Shown here: positions 41,393-49,819 of the stretch, piece by piece | How the letters are laid out: each line of letters begins with the position of its first letter | Numbering within the stretch: position 1 is the first letter of the stretch | Assembly (NCBI GenBank): GCA_050031985.1 | Contig: JBNAIG010000008.1 | Span: 124,001 to 188,000 of the forward strand | DNA from: SZUA-368 sp028533045 | GTDB lineage: Bacteria; Spirochaetota; Spirochaetia; DSM-2461 | Direction: 5' to 3' | DNA: 64,000 nt | Notes under the pieces: generated by a model | What the model was told of the DNA's origin: nothing | The model's input: only the letters and a program-made list of their open reading frames with translations | Database searches by the model: none | Program-made: the position numbers and the translations under genes

Positions 41393-42592
41393 CTATTCTC
41401 GAATCCCAAAGTTATCCACAATGAAATCAATATCCTTGTCTCCCCGACCACTCAGATTAACAAGTATTGACTGACGGGGCTTCTCTTTGGCCAATTTCAT
41501 GGCGAAAGCCACAGCATGGGAACTTTCCAGAGCTGGAATAATCCCTTCTTTTCGGCTAAGCGTATAAAATGCGTCGAGGCACTCTTCATCGGAGGCACCC
41601 ACATAATTCACCTTTTCCAGGTCCCGCAGCATTGAATGCTCCGGCCCGACACCGGGATAGTCCAACCCGCTGGCAATAGAGTAAACAGGAAGGGGTTCAC
41701 CCTTTTCATCCTGAAGATTATAACATTTAAAACCGTGGATTAATCCGGGAATACCAAATTTCATAGTCGCCGCATGATCTCCAATCTCTTCGCTTCGTCC
41801 CATCGGTTCAACCCCATAGATGGAAACATCCTCTTCCTGCAAGAAGGCAGAGAAAATTCCCATAGCATTACTACCGCCTCCCACACAAGCACAGACGTTA
41901 TCGGGCATTTCACCGGTCATTTCGTAAAACTGTTCCTTTGCCTCGATACCTACGACTCTCTGAAAGTCTCTCACCATCATGGGAAAGGGGTGGGGTCCAA
42001 CAACAGAACCTATGCAGTAAATAGAATTAATCGGGTCCTCCAAATAGGCCGTAAAAGCGGAATCGACCGCTTCCTTTAACGTCTTCAATCCAAAAGTAAC
42101 GGGAATGACTTTAGCACCCAAAAGTTTCATGCGAATCACATTGGGATGTTCTTTGGCAATATCCACCTCTCCCATATGAATCTCACACTCAAGGCCAAAG
42201 TAGGCGGCTGCCGTAGCCAGGGCCACCCCATGCTGTCCTGCCCCTGTTTCGGCAATCAGTTTTTTCTTGCCTAAATATTTGGCAAGGAGGGCTTCTCCCA
42301 TACAGTGATTCAGCTTGTGGGCTCCCGTATGGTTCAAATCTTCCCGCTTAAGATAAATCCGCCCGCCGGTCATGCGGGAAAGCTCCTTGGCATAATATAC
42401 AGGAGTGGGACGCCCCTGAAAATGCTTTCTGATAGACCGCAATTCGGAAATAAAGTCGTGAGATTTGCTTATGGTAAAATAGCCTTCGGTGATTTTATCC
42501 ATTTCTTTCTGAAGGTCCGGGGGTATAAAGGAACCGCCGTATTCACCAAAAAATCCTTTTTCGTCGGGATTGTTTTTAAAGTAATCTTTCAC
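41393..42592 (-). CDS. trpB: Tryptophan synthase beta chain
   Basis: PLP enzyme joining indole and serine to tryptophan. 399 residues, normal length. Motifs: GEYGGSFIPP, RPTPVYYAKELS, NHTGAHKLNH (PLP Lys), AETGAGQHGVA (catalytic Glu), CVGGGSNAMG (phosphate-binding) and HGFKCYNLQD. No trpA or other trp gene is adjacent, so it may work with a distant TrpA or in indole salvage. The start is GTG with AGGAG upstream. It is convergent with the sensor kinase, leaving one base between the stop codons. Confidence 0.93.
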   Translation of the reverse strand: MKDYFKNNPDEKGFFGEYGGSFIPPDLQKEMDKITEGYFTISKSHDFISELRSIRKHFQGRPTPVYYAKELSRMTGGRIYLKREDLNHTGAHKLNHCMGEALLAKYLGKKKLIAETGAGQHGVALATAAAYFGLECEIHMGEVDIAKEHPNVIRMKLLGAKVIPVTFGLKTLKEAVDSAFTAYLEDPINSIYCIGSVVGPHPFPMMVRDFQRVVGIEAKEQFYEMTGEMPDNVCACVGGGSNAMGIFSAFLQEEDVSIYGVEPMGRSEEIGDHAATMKFGIPGLIHGFKCYNLQDEKGEPLPVYSIASGLDYPGVGPEHSMLRDLEKVNYVGASDEECLDAFYTLSRKEGIIPALESSHAVAFAMKLAKEKPRQSILVNLSGRGDKDIDFIVDNFGIRE

Positions 42593-42684
42593 ACTATTCT
42601 CCTTAAGGCGGCCTTAACTCCGCGTTCTTATGTATAGAAACATTCTAAGGCGAGATTTCATAGCTGTCAAGAAAAAAGACTCTT

Positions 42685-43308
42685 TCAGTTTTTCTCAAAA
42701 AGAGAGTCGAAATATTTCTGCGCCCCAAAAAGCCAAGGATGGACCACAACCATTTTATGTTGATTATCCATCATGTATTTAATGGTGGCGTAAGCTCCCT
42801 TTTCCAGGGATTCATCCAATCCGGCATTTAAAGTTTCAAGATAGGGAGGCTCCCCCGATTGGTCCCAGCAAATCTTATCAGCCAGGAAAATGATCATATC
42901 CAGCCTGGTAGGATTCTGCCAGAGAGTTGTATGACAGGTAATGGCATCCAAAATTTCCTTGTCATCCACCCCAAAATAGAGGGAAGCGAATTTACGAGAG
43001 AGACGTTGATGAATAATCATGGGAAGATTCTTCTCTTCTTCAAAAAGACCAATACCTAAGGATTCAGCGGCCTCGACCCTACGCTCATTAGGAATAATGA
43101 CGCTAACATCGTGTAAAACGGCAGCGGTCTCGGCTTTCTCAATATCACAGTCAAAGCGGCGGGCCAGTTCAATCGCCTTCTTGGTAACCATGGAAACATG
43201 AATCGCCGTTTGTCTCAAGTCATAGGCAAGGAGAAGATTGATACAATTCTCATAGATAGAGAGACTATTGTCTATTTTGGAAGGAATCTCCGTTAAAACG
43301 CTAAGCAT
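42685..43308 (-). CDS. HD-domain hydrolase, YqeK-like
   Basis: 207 residues. The HD signature is complete: RQTAIHVSMVTKKA (His), TAAVLHDVSV (His-Asp), MIIHQRLS (His), DAITCHTTLW and MIIFLADKICWD (Asp). The order matches YqeK, which hydrolyses Ap4A and related alarmones symmetrically. YqeK usually sits next to nadD, which is not here, so a different nucleotide substrate is possible. No ribosome site, but TAAAAT at 43315-43320 lies exactly 6 bases before the ATG (the -35 is poor). Confidence 0.75.
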   Translation of the reverse strand: MLSVLTEIPSKIDNSLSIYENCINLLLAYDLRQTAIHVSMVTKKAIELARRFDCDIEKAETAAVLHDVSVIIPNERRVEAAESLGIGLFEEEKNLPMIIHQRLSRKFASLYFGVDDKEILDAITCHTTLWQNPTRLDMIIFLADKICWDQSGEPPYLETLNAGLDESLEKGAYATIKYMMDNQHKMVVVHPWLFGAQKYFDSLFEKN

Positions 43309-43405
43309 ACTTGTATTTTAACACATAGAGTTTTAAATAAAAGAGCTGAATCTGTTTTTCTCCGATTCCTTTTTTAGACTGCCAAAGGAAAAAGTCTCCC
43401 TTTCC

Positions 43406-43434
43406 TTGAAAAGTAAATATTTTTTTCTTAGGAT
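43406..43434 (+). promoter_or_regulatory. Promoter for the hydrogenase-like chemoreceptor
   Basis: TTGAAA at 43406-43411, a 17-base spacer, TAGGAT at 43429-43434; AGGAG follows before the ATG at 43456. Confidence 0.55.
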
Positions 43435-43455
43435 TTAACAAACAGGAGCAAATAA

Positions 43456-45537
43456 ATGGCCTTACAACCTATTATCGAAGTGGACAGCGACAAATGCGTC
43501 AACTGTCACCAATGTATTGCCGTATGTCCCGTAAAATACTGTCTCGACGGAAGCGGAGAGGCAGTAACAATCAACCATGAAACATGTATCGGTTGCGGGA
43601 ACTGTGTTGTAGCTTGTACTCATAATGCCCGAAAAAGAATGGACGACTGGGAGGAATTTAAAGAAGACTGCCGCAAAAAGAAAAAAATAGTAGCCATTGT
43701 GGCTCCCTCTGCTGCAGCAAGCTTTGAAGGCCAGCTGGAAAACCTCAACGGCTATTTAAAATCCTTTGGCGTATCCGCTGTATTTGACGTTAGCTTTGGG
43801 GCGGAACTAACGGTAATGTCCTATCTCGACCACATAAAAACCAACTCACCCGATCTTGTCATAGCCCAGCCCTGTCCGGCGATCGTAAACTATATTGAAC
43901 TGCTCCAGCCCGAGCTCCTTCCCTATCTCGCCCCCGCCGACAGTCCCATGGTTCATACCATTAAAATGATAAAAGAGTATTTCCCCCAATATAAGGATTA
44001 TAAGGTTGCCGTCGTTTCCCCTTGCCTGGCGAAAAAGCGAGAATTTGAATCTACCGGACAGGGTGATTATAACCTGATGTTTGCTTCACTCGAAAAAGCC
44101 CTCTCCAGTGAAAATAAAAACCTATCCGATTACCCGGCCGTAGATTATGATTCTCCCGATCCGGAACGGGCGGTTCTTTTTTCTTCTCCCGGTGGTTTGA
44201 TGGCTACCATAGAAAGAGAAATGCCCGAACTGTTTCCTTCAATAAGAAAAATTGAAGGTACCGGGGCCATATACGACTACCTCAAAGATCTACCTTCCGT
44301 AATAGCCCAAAAAAAGAATCCCCTTATTCTTGACTGCCTTAACTGCGAGAAAGGCTGTAATGGAGGAACGGGAACTAATAAATGGGAAGAGCCCTGCGAC
44401 ATACTCGAAGCCGCCATAAGTGAAAGGGCTGCCAAGCAAAAAGAAATCTATTCCGCCCGAGAAAACAACCAGCGTGCCTCACGTCAAGTTAATCGTGTAT
44501 TACAGAATTACTGGAAACCGGGCCTCTATAAGAGAACCTATAAAGACCGCTCCCATCTCACCGAATGGCCCGTACCAAATGAAACGGAAAAGTGGGAGAT
44601 TTACAACCGTATGCTTAAATTCTCCGAAGAGGACATTTACAACTGCTCTTCCTGCGGTTATGGCAGCTGTGAAGGAATGGCCCGGGCCATACATAACGGG
44701 CTGAATAAACCGGAGAACTGTCACCATTATGAAATGGAACTTGTTACCAACGCCCATCAATCCCTAGAAAAAATAAGCCAAAGCCTGCACAGCAAACTCA
44801 ACAACTGCACCAACTTTATGAAATCCGTAGAAGAAACAGTGCAAAATATGAAGCAAAGCACCATAGACCAGGGTTCTGCCATTGAGGAATCCTCCGCCTC
44901 GGTAGAACAAATGTTGGCTTCCATCAGAAGTATCGCAAACCTGACAAAGCAAAGACAGGAAATGATAGTAAGCCTTCAGGAGGGAACCAAAAACGGGGCC
45001 GATGCTCTGGAAAGAACCGTAGAAGCCGTCGATAGCGTCAATGGTAACGTAGACAGAATTCTGGAAGTGAATAAAACTATCGACAATGTTGCCGCCAATA
45101 CCAATCTTTTGGCCATGAACGCTGCCATAGAAGCGGCCCATGCGGGAGATAGTGGGCGGGGATTTGCCGTTGTAGCCCAGGAGATACGAAAACTGGCCGA
45201 AGAAACAGCTGGCAATGCCCGAATTATTTCAATAGACCTGAACAACATGGCAAACGAAGTACGGGAAACAAAAGAACTCTCCGAAGTCTCCCATGAGGAT
45301 ATGAATGATGTCGTTAGCAGACTTACCGGAGTAGCAGACGGATTCCAGGAACTTTCTACAGCCATGGAAGAAATGACCCAGGGAACGGATCAAATTCAAG
45401 ATGCCCTGGGCATCATGCTGAATACGAGTAAACATGTGAACCTACTGGGAGAAGATGTTGCGGAAATGATGACAGAACTAGGCCAACTCCATGAAGAATT
45501 GCATAACATTTCCCAGGAAGCCAACGCTGTTATTTAA
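43456..45537 (+). CDS. Soluble [FeFe]-hydrogenase-like / methyl-accepting chemotaxis fusion protein
   Basis: 693 residues, no membrane segment. Residues 1-60: ferredoxin with two 4Fe-4S motifs (CVNCHQCIAVCP, CIGCGNCVVACT). Residues 75-330: H-cluster-type domain with QPCPAI (Cys140), SPCLAKKREFE (Cys190) and CLNCEKGCNGG (Cys297, Cys301). Around 396-425: another Fe-S motif, CSSCGYGSCEG with a later Cys. Residues 430-690: coiled-coil signalling domain with NTNLLAMNAAIEAAHAG near 545. Four Cys for the cubane are present, but the catalytic loop has Pro where proton-relaying enzymes have a Cys, as in sensory-type [FeFe] hydrogenases. It probably reports H2 or redox state to CheA/CheW (inference). 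Confidence 0.88.
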   Translation: MALQPIIEVDSDKCVNCHQCIAVCPVKYCLDGSGEAVTINHETCIGCGNCVVACTHNARKRMDDWEEFKEDCRKKKKIVAIVAPSAAASFEGQLENLNGYLKSFGVSAVFDVSFGAELTVMSYLDHIKTNSPDLVIAQPCPAIVNYIELLQPELLPYLAPADSPMVHTIKMIKEYFPQYKDYKVAVVSPCLAKKREFESTGQGDYNLMFASLEKALSSENKNLSDYPAVDYDSPDPERAVLFSSPGGLMATIEREMPELFPSIRKIEGTGAIYDYLKDLPSVIAQKKNPLILDCLNCEKGCNGGTGTNKWEEPCDILEAAISERAAKQKEIYSARENNQRASRQVNRVLQNYWKPGLYKRTYKDRSHLTEWPVPNETEKWEIYNRMLKFSEEDIYNCSSCGYGSCEGMARAIHNGLNKPENCHHYEMELVTNAHQSLEKISQSLHSKLNNCTNFMKSVEETVQNMKQSTIDQGSAIEESSASVEQMLASIRSIANLTKQRQEMIVSLQEGTKNGADALERTVEAVDSVNGNVDRILEVNKTIDNVAANTNLLAMNAAIEAAHAGDSGRGFAVVAQEIRKLAEETAGNARIISIDLNNMANEVRETKELSEVSHEDMNDVVSRLTGVADGFQELSTAMEEMTQGTDQIQDALGIMLNTSKHVNLLGEDVAEMMTELGQLHEELHNISQEANAVI

Positions 45538-45549
45538 GCCAAATTAAAG

Positions 45550-46509
45550 CTAACCGGCCACATTATTAATAGTATGGCCCTCAAGAAATGATCTAAGGTT
45601 TTGTACAGCAATGTCCATAAGTCTTGCCCGAGTCTCAAGAGGGGCCCAGGCAATGTGGGGTGTGATAAAACAGTTCTTTGCCTTAAGGAGCGGATTGTCT
45701 TCTCTAATCGGTTCGGAAGATACCACATCCACACCGGCAGCCCTAATTTTTCCCTGCTCTAAGGCATCGGCCAAATCCTGTTCTATCACCATTCCGCCCC
45801 GGGAGGTATTAATAAGAATAACCCCTTCTTTCATTTGAGCTATGCTATCCTTATTAATAAGACCTTCCGTTTCCGGAAAAAGAGGACAGTGAAGAGAGAT
45901 GATATCTGACTTAGCCAGCAATTCTTCAAATCCCACATAACATCCCAATTCAGGATTAACCTCTTTGGGCCGGTTTCCGTTATTAACAAGAACATTCAAA
46001 CCAAAGGCTTTGGCTATTTGAGCTGTCTTTTGTCCGGTACGGCCAAAACCAATAATCCCCATAGTCTTACCATCCAGTTCGGTAAGAGGAGAATTCCAAT
46101 AGCAAAAATCCCGGCTCTTACTCCAATCACCCCGCATAACACTCTCCGAATGACTCTGTACGGACTGGCAAATATTCAAAATATGGGCAAACACCATCTG
46201 AGCCACTGCTGATGTACTGTAGGCGGGGATGTTACAAACAACGACCCCTTTCTCCGCAGCAGCCTCAATATCGATTATATTATAACCGGTGGCTAAGACA
46301 CCAACGTACTTGATTTGAGGACAAGCCTCCAGAATCTCCCTGGTTATCAAAACCTTATTGCTTATGACCGCTTCGGCCCGGCCTATTCGTTCCAGAACCT
46401 GTTCCTTGGAAGTTCTGTCATAATAGGAAAATTCCCCAAGTTCTTTAAATCCCTCCCAGGAGAGATCCCCCGGATTCAAAGCGTAACCGTCAAGAACAAC
46501 AATTTTCAT
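45550..46509 (-). CDS. D-2-hydroxyacid dehydrogenase (glycerate dehydrogenase-like)
   Basis: 319 residues. NAD-binding Rossmann core GIIGFGRTGQKTAQIAKAFG near residue 150, HCPLFPETEGLINKD near 205 and INTSRGGMVIEQDLADAL near 230 (catalytic Arg), AGVDVVSSEP (Glu) and ITPHIAWAPLETR (His-Trp). The last is the hydroxypyruvate/glycerate dehydrogenase type. AGGAG lies upstream. It is the third gene of a minus-strand set after the zinc-ribbon membrane protein and TetR genes, with an 18-base gap to TetR, so it may be part of that regulon. Its last codons form a hairpin (45556-45579). Confidence 0.88.
   Translation of the reverse strand: MKIVVLDGYALNPGDLSWEGFKELGEFSYYDRTSKEQVLERIGRAEAVISNKVLITREILEACPQIKYVGVLATGYNIIDIEAAAEKGVVVCNIPAYSTSAVAQMVFAHILNICQSVQSHSESVMRGDWSKSRDFCYWNSPLTELDGKTMGIIGFGRTGQKTAQIAKAFGLNVLVNNGNRPKEVNPELGCYVGFEELLAKSDIISLHCPLFPETEGLINKDSIAQMKEGVILINTSRGGMVIEQDLADALEQGKIRAAGVDVVSSEPIREDNPLLKAKNCFITPHIAWAPLETRARLMDIAVQNLRSFLEGHTINNVAG
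45556..45579 (-). terminator. Near-palindrome overlapping the end of the dehydrogenase gene
   Basis: On the minus-strand transcript GGCCA pairs with UGGCC and the arms continue to the centre UAUUAAUA with one mismatch and one G-U pair. A U-rich stretch (UUAGCUUUAAUUUGG) follows, so it can act as a terminator embedded in the last codons. Confidence 0.5.
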
Positions 46510-46527
46510 AAAACTCTCCTATTAAAC

Positions 46528-47169
46528 CTATACCCAGGGACCCAAAAGAGACTCCACCGCATGGCAGAGAATTTCCCTAAAATAATTCCGGCTATAATTC
46601 ATAGTCGCCCTTTTCCGAATTGCCTGTTGTCTCTCATCGAGCTTTAACATGGGAGTCAATCCGATTATCTGAGCTGTTTGAACATGGAGGAATTCATCAA
46701 TATCATAACGGTCCGCATGGGGAAAAAGATTCAGTATAAGAGAATTCAGTCGCACCATACCTTCCTTAAGAATCTCATACCATCGGGAAAGAGCCTCCTC
46801 CCCCGCCCCTTTTTCCAATACCGGAACAGAGAGGGAATAGAGCTCAATCAGACTCATATGCTGGAGAATCAAATCCACCCATATATGGGAGAGCTCCTTG
46901 ATATTTAGAGGTCGTCCGGTTAAAGACTTTTCCAGGTCTTCCACCAAATCAACAAAATCCTCTCCCATCAGTTCCAGAAAGAGATCTTCCCGGCAAGAGT
47001 AGTATTTATATAGGTTGGATCGGGTAAAAGAGGCGGACCGGGCAATATCGGCCAAAGTCATCCGGGAAAAGGGCACTGTTTGGTTTAACTCGCGGGCGGC
47101 GGACTTAATCTCAAGACGACGAACATTTTTCTGTTCCTCGTCGTTGGCTCTCTTCCAAGGACGGCTCAT
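46528..47169 (-). CDS. TetR-family transcriptional regulator
   Basis: 213 residues. The N-terminal helix-turn-helix covers residues 20-65: SAARELNQTVPFSRMTLADIA then FTRSNLYKYYSCREDLFLEL, the TetR pattern of SxxTxYxYFxxKxxL with small changes. The C-terminal ligand domain is not assignable. It starts at the last base of the preceding gene's stop (TAATG) with GAGG upstream, so it is coupled to the small membrane protein. The dehydrogenase downstream may be its target; no clear palindrome was found in the short divergent gap at 47568-47600. Confidence 0.85.
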   Translation of the reverse strand: MSRPWKRANDEEQKNVRRLEIKSAARELNQTVPFSRMTLADIARSASFTRSNLYKYYSCREDLFLELMGEDFVDLVEDLEKSLTGRPLNIKELSHIWVDLILQHMSLIELYSLSVPVLEKGAGEEALSRWYEILKEGMVRLNSLILNLFPHADRYDIDEFLHVQTAQIIGLTPMLKLDERQQAIRKRATMNYSRNYFREILCHAVESLLGPWV

Positions 47170-47567
47170 TACTCCTCACTTCCTTCGTCATTGCTACAGT
47201 CAGCGCAAAGGTAGTCCTTTTCCAGCATAATTTCATTTGACTTGAGTTTTGCTCCGCATTTGCGGCATTTAAACTTAAAGGGAAAAAAACGTTCCCGGTA
47301 AAGAGTAAGAGAAGTACCGGCGAGGAGAACAAAAAAGACCGTGGGAAGATAGGAAGGTAAGCCATAGGCTACCGTAAGAACCGCTGCAATCATCACCAAA
47401 AAGAAAATAATGCCCCAGAAGAAAAAGACCAGGGCCTTCTTTCTTTCCTGGCTTTTTCTGCTCAAAAACAGGTAGGCGATTAGCAAGGCAATGAAAATGT
47501 AATAAAAAAAACTCTGGATATATCCATTAATCTGTTCAAAAATCATATTTAATTCTATCATTCCCAC
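47169..47567 (-). CDS. Small membrane protein with C-terminal zinc ribbon
   Basis: 132 residues. Three hydrophobic segments (near 15-32, 43-65 and 68-85) followed by a cytoplasmic zinc ribbon, CRKCGAKLKSNEIM and later CADCSND. Not a named family. The first codon may be GTG at 47567 or ATG at 47561. It is the first gene of the TetR-dehydrogenase unit and divergent from the outer-membrane protein at 47601. Confidence 0.6.
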   Translation of the reverse strand: MGMIELNMIFEQINGYIQSFFYYIFIALLIAYLFLSRKSQERKKALVFFFWGIIFFLVMIAAVLTVAYGLPSYLPTVFFVLLAGTSLTLYRERFFPFKFKCRKCGAKLKSNEIMLEKDYLCADCSNDEGSEE

Positions 47568-47600
47568 AGGACATCTATCAACAAAAAAGGACAGCCCCCG

Positions 47601-48644
47601 GTGAAACTTACAAGATTCCTTCTCATAATATGCCTCCCCTTAAGTCTATTTGCCCAGGACAATGATAAAATTGATTATCGTTGGGGAGTGCAAACGGCCT
47701 ATTACTTTCCCAATCAATCGGGATACGAAAGCTCTAACGGCTGGGCCCCCATCGACTACGGCACAACGGAAATCCCCGAAGATTTTTCTCCCCTCGGCTC
47801 GGATGACGGAAGAAGTCTGGGAAACGGATGGGGAGCGGCGGAGCTCCAGTTTTGGATAGACCGAACCCAAACCTTGCCTCTTCTACAGGGAGACAGTCCC
47901 CTTACTTCCGGTAATAATCTGCAGATAAATACAAAAGCGGACCTCTCCCCGGCCACAGCCGATGTGAACCTCTCCTTTAAGCTGACACCCATCGCCTTTC
48001 TTGTCTTTGAGCAGGGCCATCACCTGGGGACAGGATGGTATGCGGGAATAGCCAACGGCCTGGGGCTGAACGCCGACGGCAGCGGAGATCCGGAGACCGA
48101 CTCCTTTCCCGGAGTAGTGTACAAAGGCTGGTTTTCCGGCACCTTCCAGTTTGATCTGGCCGAAGCCCTTCCCGAAGCAACAGAGTGGCATCATGTTGTC
48201 CTCTCATCCACCGCCCGCTTCGAGTATCAGGCTTTTTCCGGTGCCAATAAGGACGAACCCTGGCAATACCAGGCGGATGAGGGGGAAAACTTTAACGGTT
48301 GGCTTTTTAAATCCAGCCATGTTCTGGGATATATGATTCCCCGGGATAAAATCAATTTTGCCGGAATCATGCTGGAGACAGAGCGTCGTCTGGGAGACAT
48401 TTCCCGTTCCAGCACCATCTCTTCAGGCGGTTGGGGATCGGATTTCACAGAAATAGATGCAGGCCCTCTTCTTAACTGGCAAATAGACGATGAAAGCAGC
48501 CTGGTATTTCTGCTTCAGTGGAAAAATGCCGTCCAATATGACGACGACTCGGTCTTCTATAACTACTTCATGAATCGCGAAAGCACGGGAGACAGCTATT
48601 GGTACTTTAATCGAATAGCCCTCTCCTATACAAAAAAATTTTAA
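47601..48644 (+). CDS. Secreted outer-membrane beta-barrel-like protein
   Basis: 347 residues with a signal peptide (RFLLIICLPLSLFAQ). The mature part is rich in alternating aromatic/polar stretches (VQTAYYFPNQ, TARFEYQAF, SSLVFLLQWK, WYFNRIALSYTKKF) and ends in Phe, which fits an outer-membrane barrel. No specific family recognised. The start is GTG at 47601 with AAGGA about 11 bases upstream. It is divergent from the zinc-ribbon membrane protein gene. Confidence 0.6.
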   Translation: MKLTRFLLIICLPLSLFAQDNDKIDYRWGVQTAYYFPNQSGYESSNGWAPIDYGTTEIPEDFSPLGSDDGRSLGNGWGAAELQFWIDRTQTLPLLQGDSPLTSGNNLQINTKADLSPATADVNLSFKLTPIAFLVFEQGHHLGTGWYAGIANGLGLNADGSGDPETDSFPGVVYKGWFSGTFQFDLAEALPEATEWHHVVLSSTARFEYQAFSGANKDEPWQYQADEGENFNGWLFKSSHVLGYMIPRDKINFAGIMLETERRLGDISRSSTISSGGWGSDFTEIDAGPLLNWQIDDESSLVFLLQWKNAVQYDDDSVFYNYFMNRESTGDSYWYFNRIALSYTKKF

Positions 48645-48668
48645 GTTGCCGGGAACCTTCTTGTTTAC

Positions 48669-48697
48669 TTGACTTATAATCCCTTCATCTATAAGAT
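48669..48697 (+). promoter_or_regulatory. Promoter for rpsD, followed by an inverted repeat in the leader
   Basis: TTGACT at 48669-48674, a 17-base spacer and TAAGAT at 48692-48697. The leader then carries CGTTC-TTA-GAACG at 48707-48719, a short hairpin or operator. Confidence 0.55.
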
Positions 48698-48749
48698 GAT
48701 ACTCCGCGTTCTTAGAACGTGAAAATTCCAACCATGAGGTTATTAAGTA

Positions 48750-49367
48750 ATGGCGAGATCCGAAAAAGCAAGAGGAAAAGTCGTCCGCCGTCTAGGTGTC
48801 AACATTTACGGTAACGTAAAGTATGATAAATTACTTAAGAAGAAACCCCAGGGTCCCGGACAGGAAAGAGGAAAAAGATCCCGTAACAAGATCAGCAACT
48901 TCGGTCAGCAGCTTCTCGAGAAGCAGAAGATTCGATTTGCTTACGGAATCAGCGAAAAGCAGTTCTACAACACTTTCCTTAAGGCCAAGAAAAAAGACGG
49001 CCTTACCGGTGACAACATGATGATTCTTCTTGAGCGACGGCTCGACAATGTAGTGTACCGACTTGGTATGGCAACCACCAGGGCTCAGGCCCGTCAGATG
49101 GTTAGCCACGGCCACATCAGATTGAATGGTGAAAGATCCAACATTCCTTCTATCGTTGTACGTGAAGGTGATGAAATCAAGGTTAAGGATAACGATGGCA
49201 GCAAAAAGCTTGTCAGAGAAAACCTTGCCAAGAGCGGTCAGCCCGTTCCCGTATGGCTTTCCATCGTGGAAGATAGCCTGGTAGGTAAGATCGAAAGACT
49301 TCCCTACAGAACAGATATCTCCACTGTAGCCAACGAACAGGCTGTAGTAGAATTCTACTCCAAGTAA
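48750..49367 (+). CDS. rpsD: 30S ribosomal protein S4
   Basis: Primary binder of 16S rRNA in small-subunit assembly. 205 residues, usual length. The N-terminal segment lacks the zinc-binding Cys set and ends in KVVRRLGVNIYGNVKYD. The S4 domain near residues 94-155 includes RRLDNVVYRLGMATTRAQARQ and GHIRLNGERSNIPSIVVREGD. GAGGT lies before the ATG. Monocistronic here with its own promoter and terminator, rather than in the alpha operon. In other bacteria S4 represses its own operon through the mRNA leader, and the hairpin at 48707-48719 is a candidate site. Confidence 0.96.
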   Translation: MARSEKARGKVVRRLGVNIYGNVKYDKLLKKKPQGPGQERGKRSRNKISNFGQQLLEKQKIRFAYGISEKQFYNTFLKAKKKDGLTGDNMMILLERRLDNVVYRLGMATTRAQARQMVSHGHIRLNGERSNIPSIVVREGDEIKVKDNDGSKKLVRENLAKSGQPVPVWLSIVEDSLVGKIERLPYRTDISTVANEQAVVEFYSK

Positions 49368-49383
49368 TCTACACACTATCTAC

Positions 49384-49417
49384 AAAAAAACCGACCTTTT
49401 ACGGGTCGGTTTTTTTT
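49384..49417. terminator. Bidirectional-looking terminator after rpsD
   Basis: ACCGACC / GGTCGGT stem with loop TTTTACG, preceded by an A-run and followed by eight T. Confidence 0.9.
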
Positions 49418-49444
49418 GTCTTTTATGATTTCATATGTTAGAAT
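49416..49444 (+). promoter_or_regulatory. Promoter for the FHA-TrmJ pair
   Basis: TTGTCT at 49416-49421, a 17-base spacer and TAGAAT at 49439-49444, starting inside the T-run of the rpsD terminator. Confidence 0.55.
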
Positions 49445-49474
49445 AAAACAAGGGAATACCCTGAAGAGGCATAT

Positions 49475-49819
49475 ATGGCAGAAGGCGATACAATAATTAC
49501 GGATAGCCCGGTAGGACAGAGACTCAAACAATTCTCCCATCAAAAAGAGAACATGCTCATTTTCGGAAACAAGTCCTTTCCCATGATTAGCAAGATCACA
49601 ATGGGACGCGGACAGGGTAATACCATCGTGATTGATAACAGCCTGGCCTCTCGCCAGCACGCCATTATCCAAAAAATCAAGGACTCTTACTTCATTTGTG
49701 ACTTAAAGAGTACTAACGGAACTTTTCTTAACGGCAAAAAAATCAAACCCGATAAATATGTCAAACTGGAACAGGGCGATGTTATCACCATTGGAAAAAG
49801 CGACCTGGTAATGCGTTAA
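49475..49819 (+). CDS. Single FHA-domain protein
   Basis: 114 residues, almost all a forkhead-associated domain that binds phosphothreonine peptides. Core residues visible: ITMGRGQGNTIVID (Gly-Arg), SLASRQHAII (Ser-Arg-x-His) and LKSTNGTFLNGKKI (Asn-Gly-Thr). It has a GAAGAGG ribosome site. Its stop overlaps the methyltransferase start (TAATG), so the two are made together. No Ser/Thr kinase is in the window, so the partner is unknown. Confidence 0.88.
   Translation: MAEGDTIITDSPVGQRLKQFSHQKENMLIFGNKSFPMISKITMGRGQGNTIVIDNSLASRQHAIIQKIKDSYFICDLKSTNGTFLNGKKIKPDKYVKLEQGDVITIGKSDLVMR

Noticed and set aside
41083..41420. TTATCCACA 9-mers at 41083 and 41412
   Set aside because: Isolated copies inside the sensor kinase and trpB genes without clustering; probably background.
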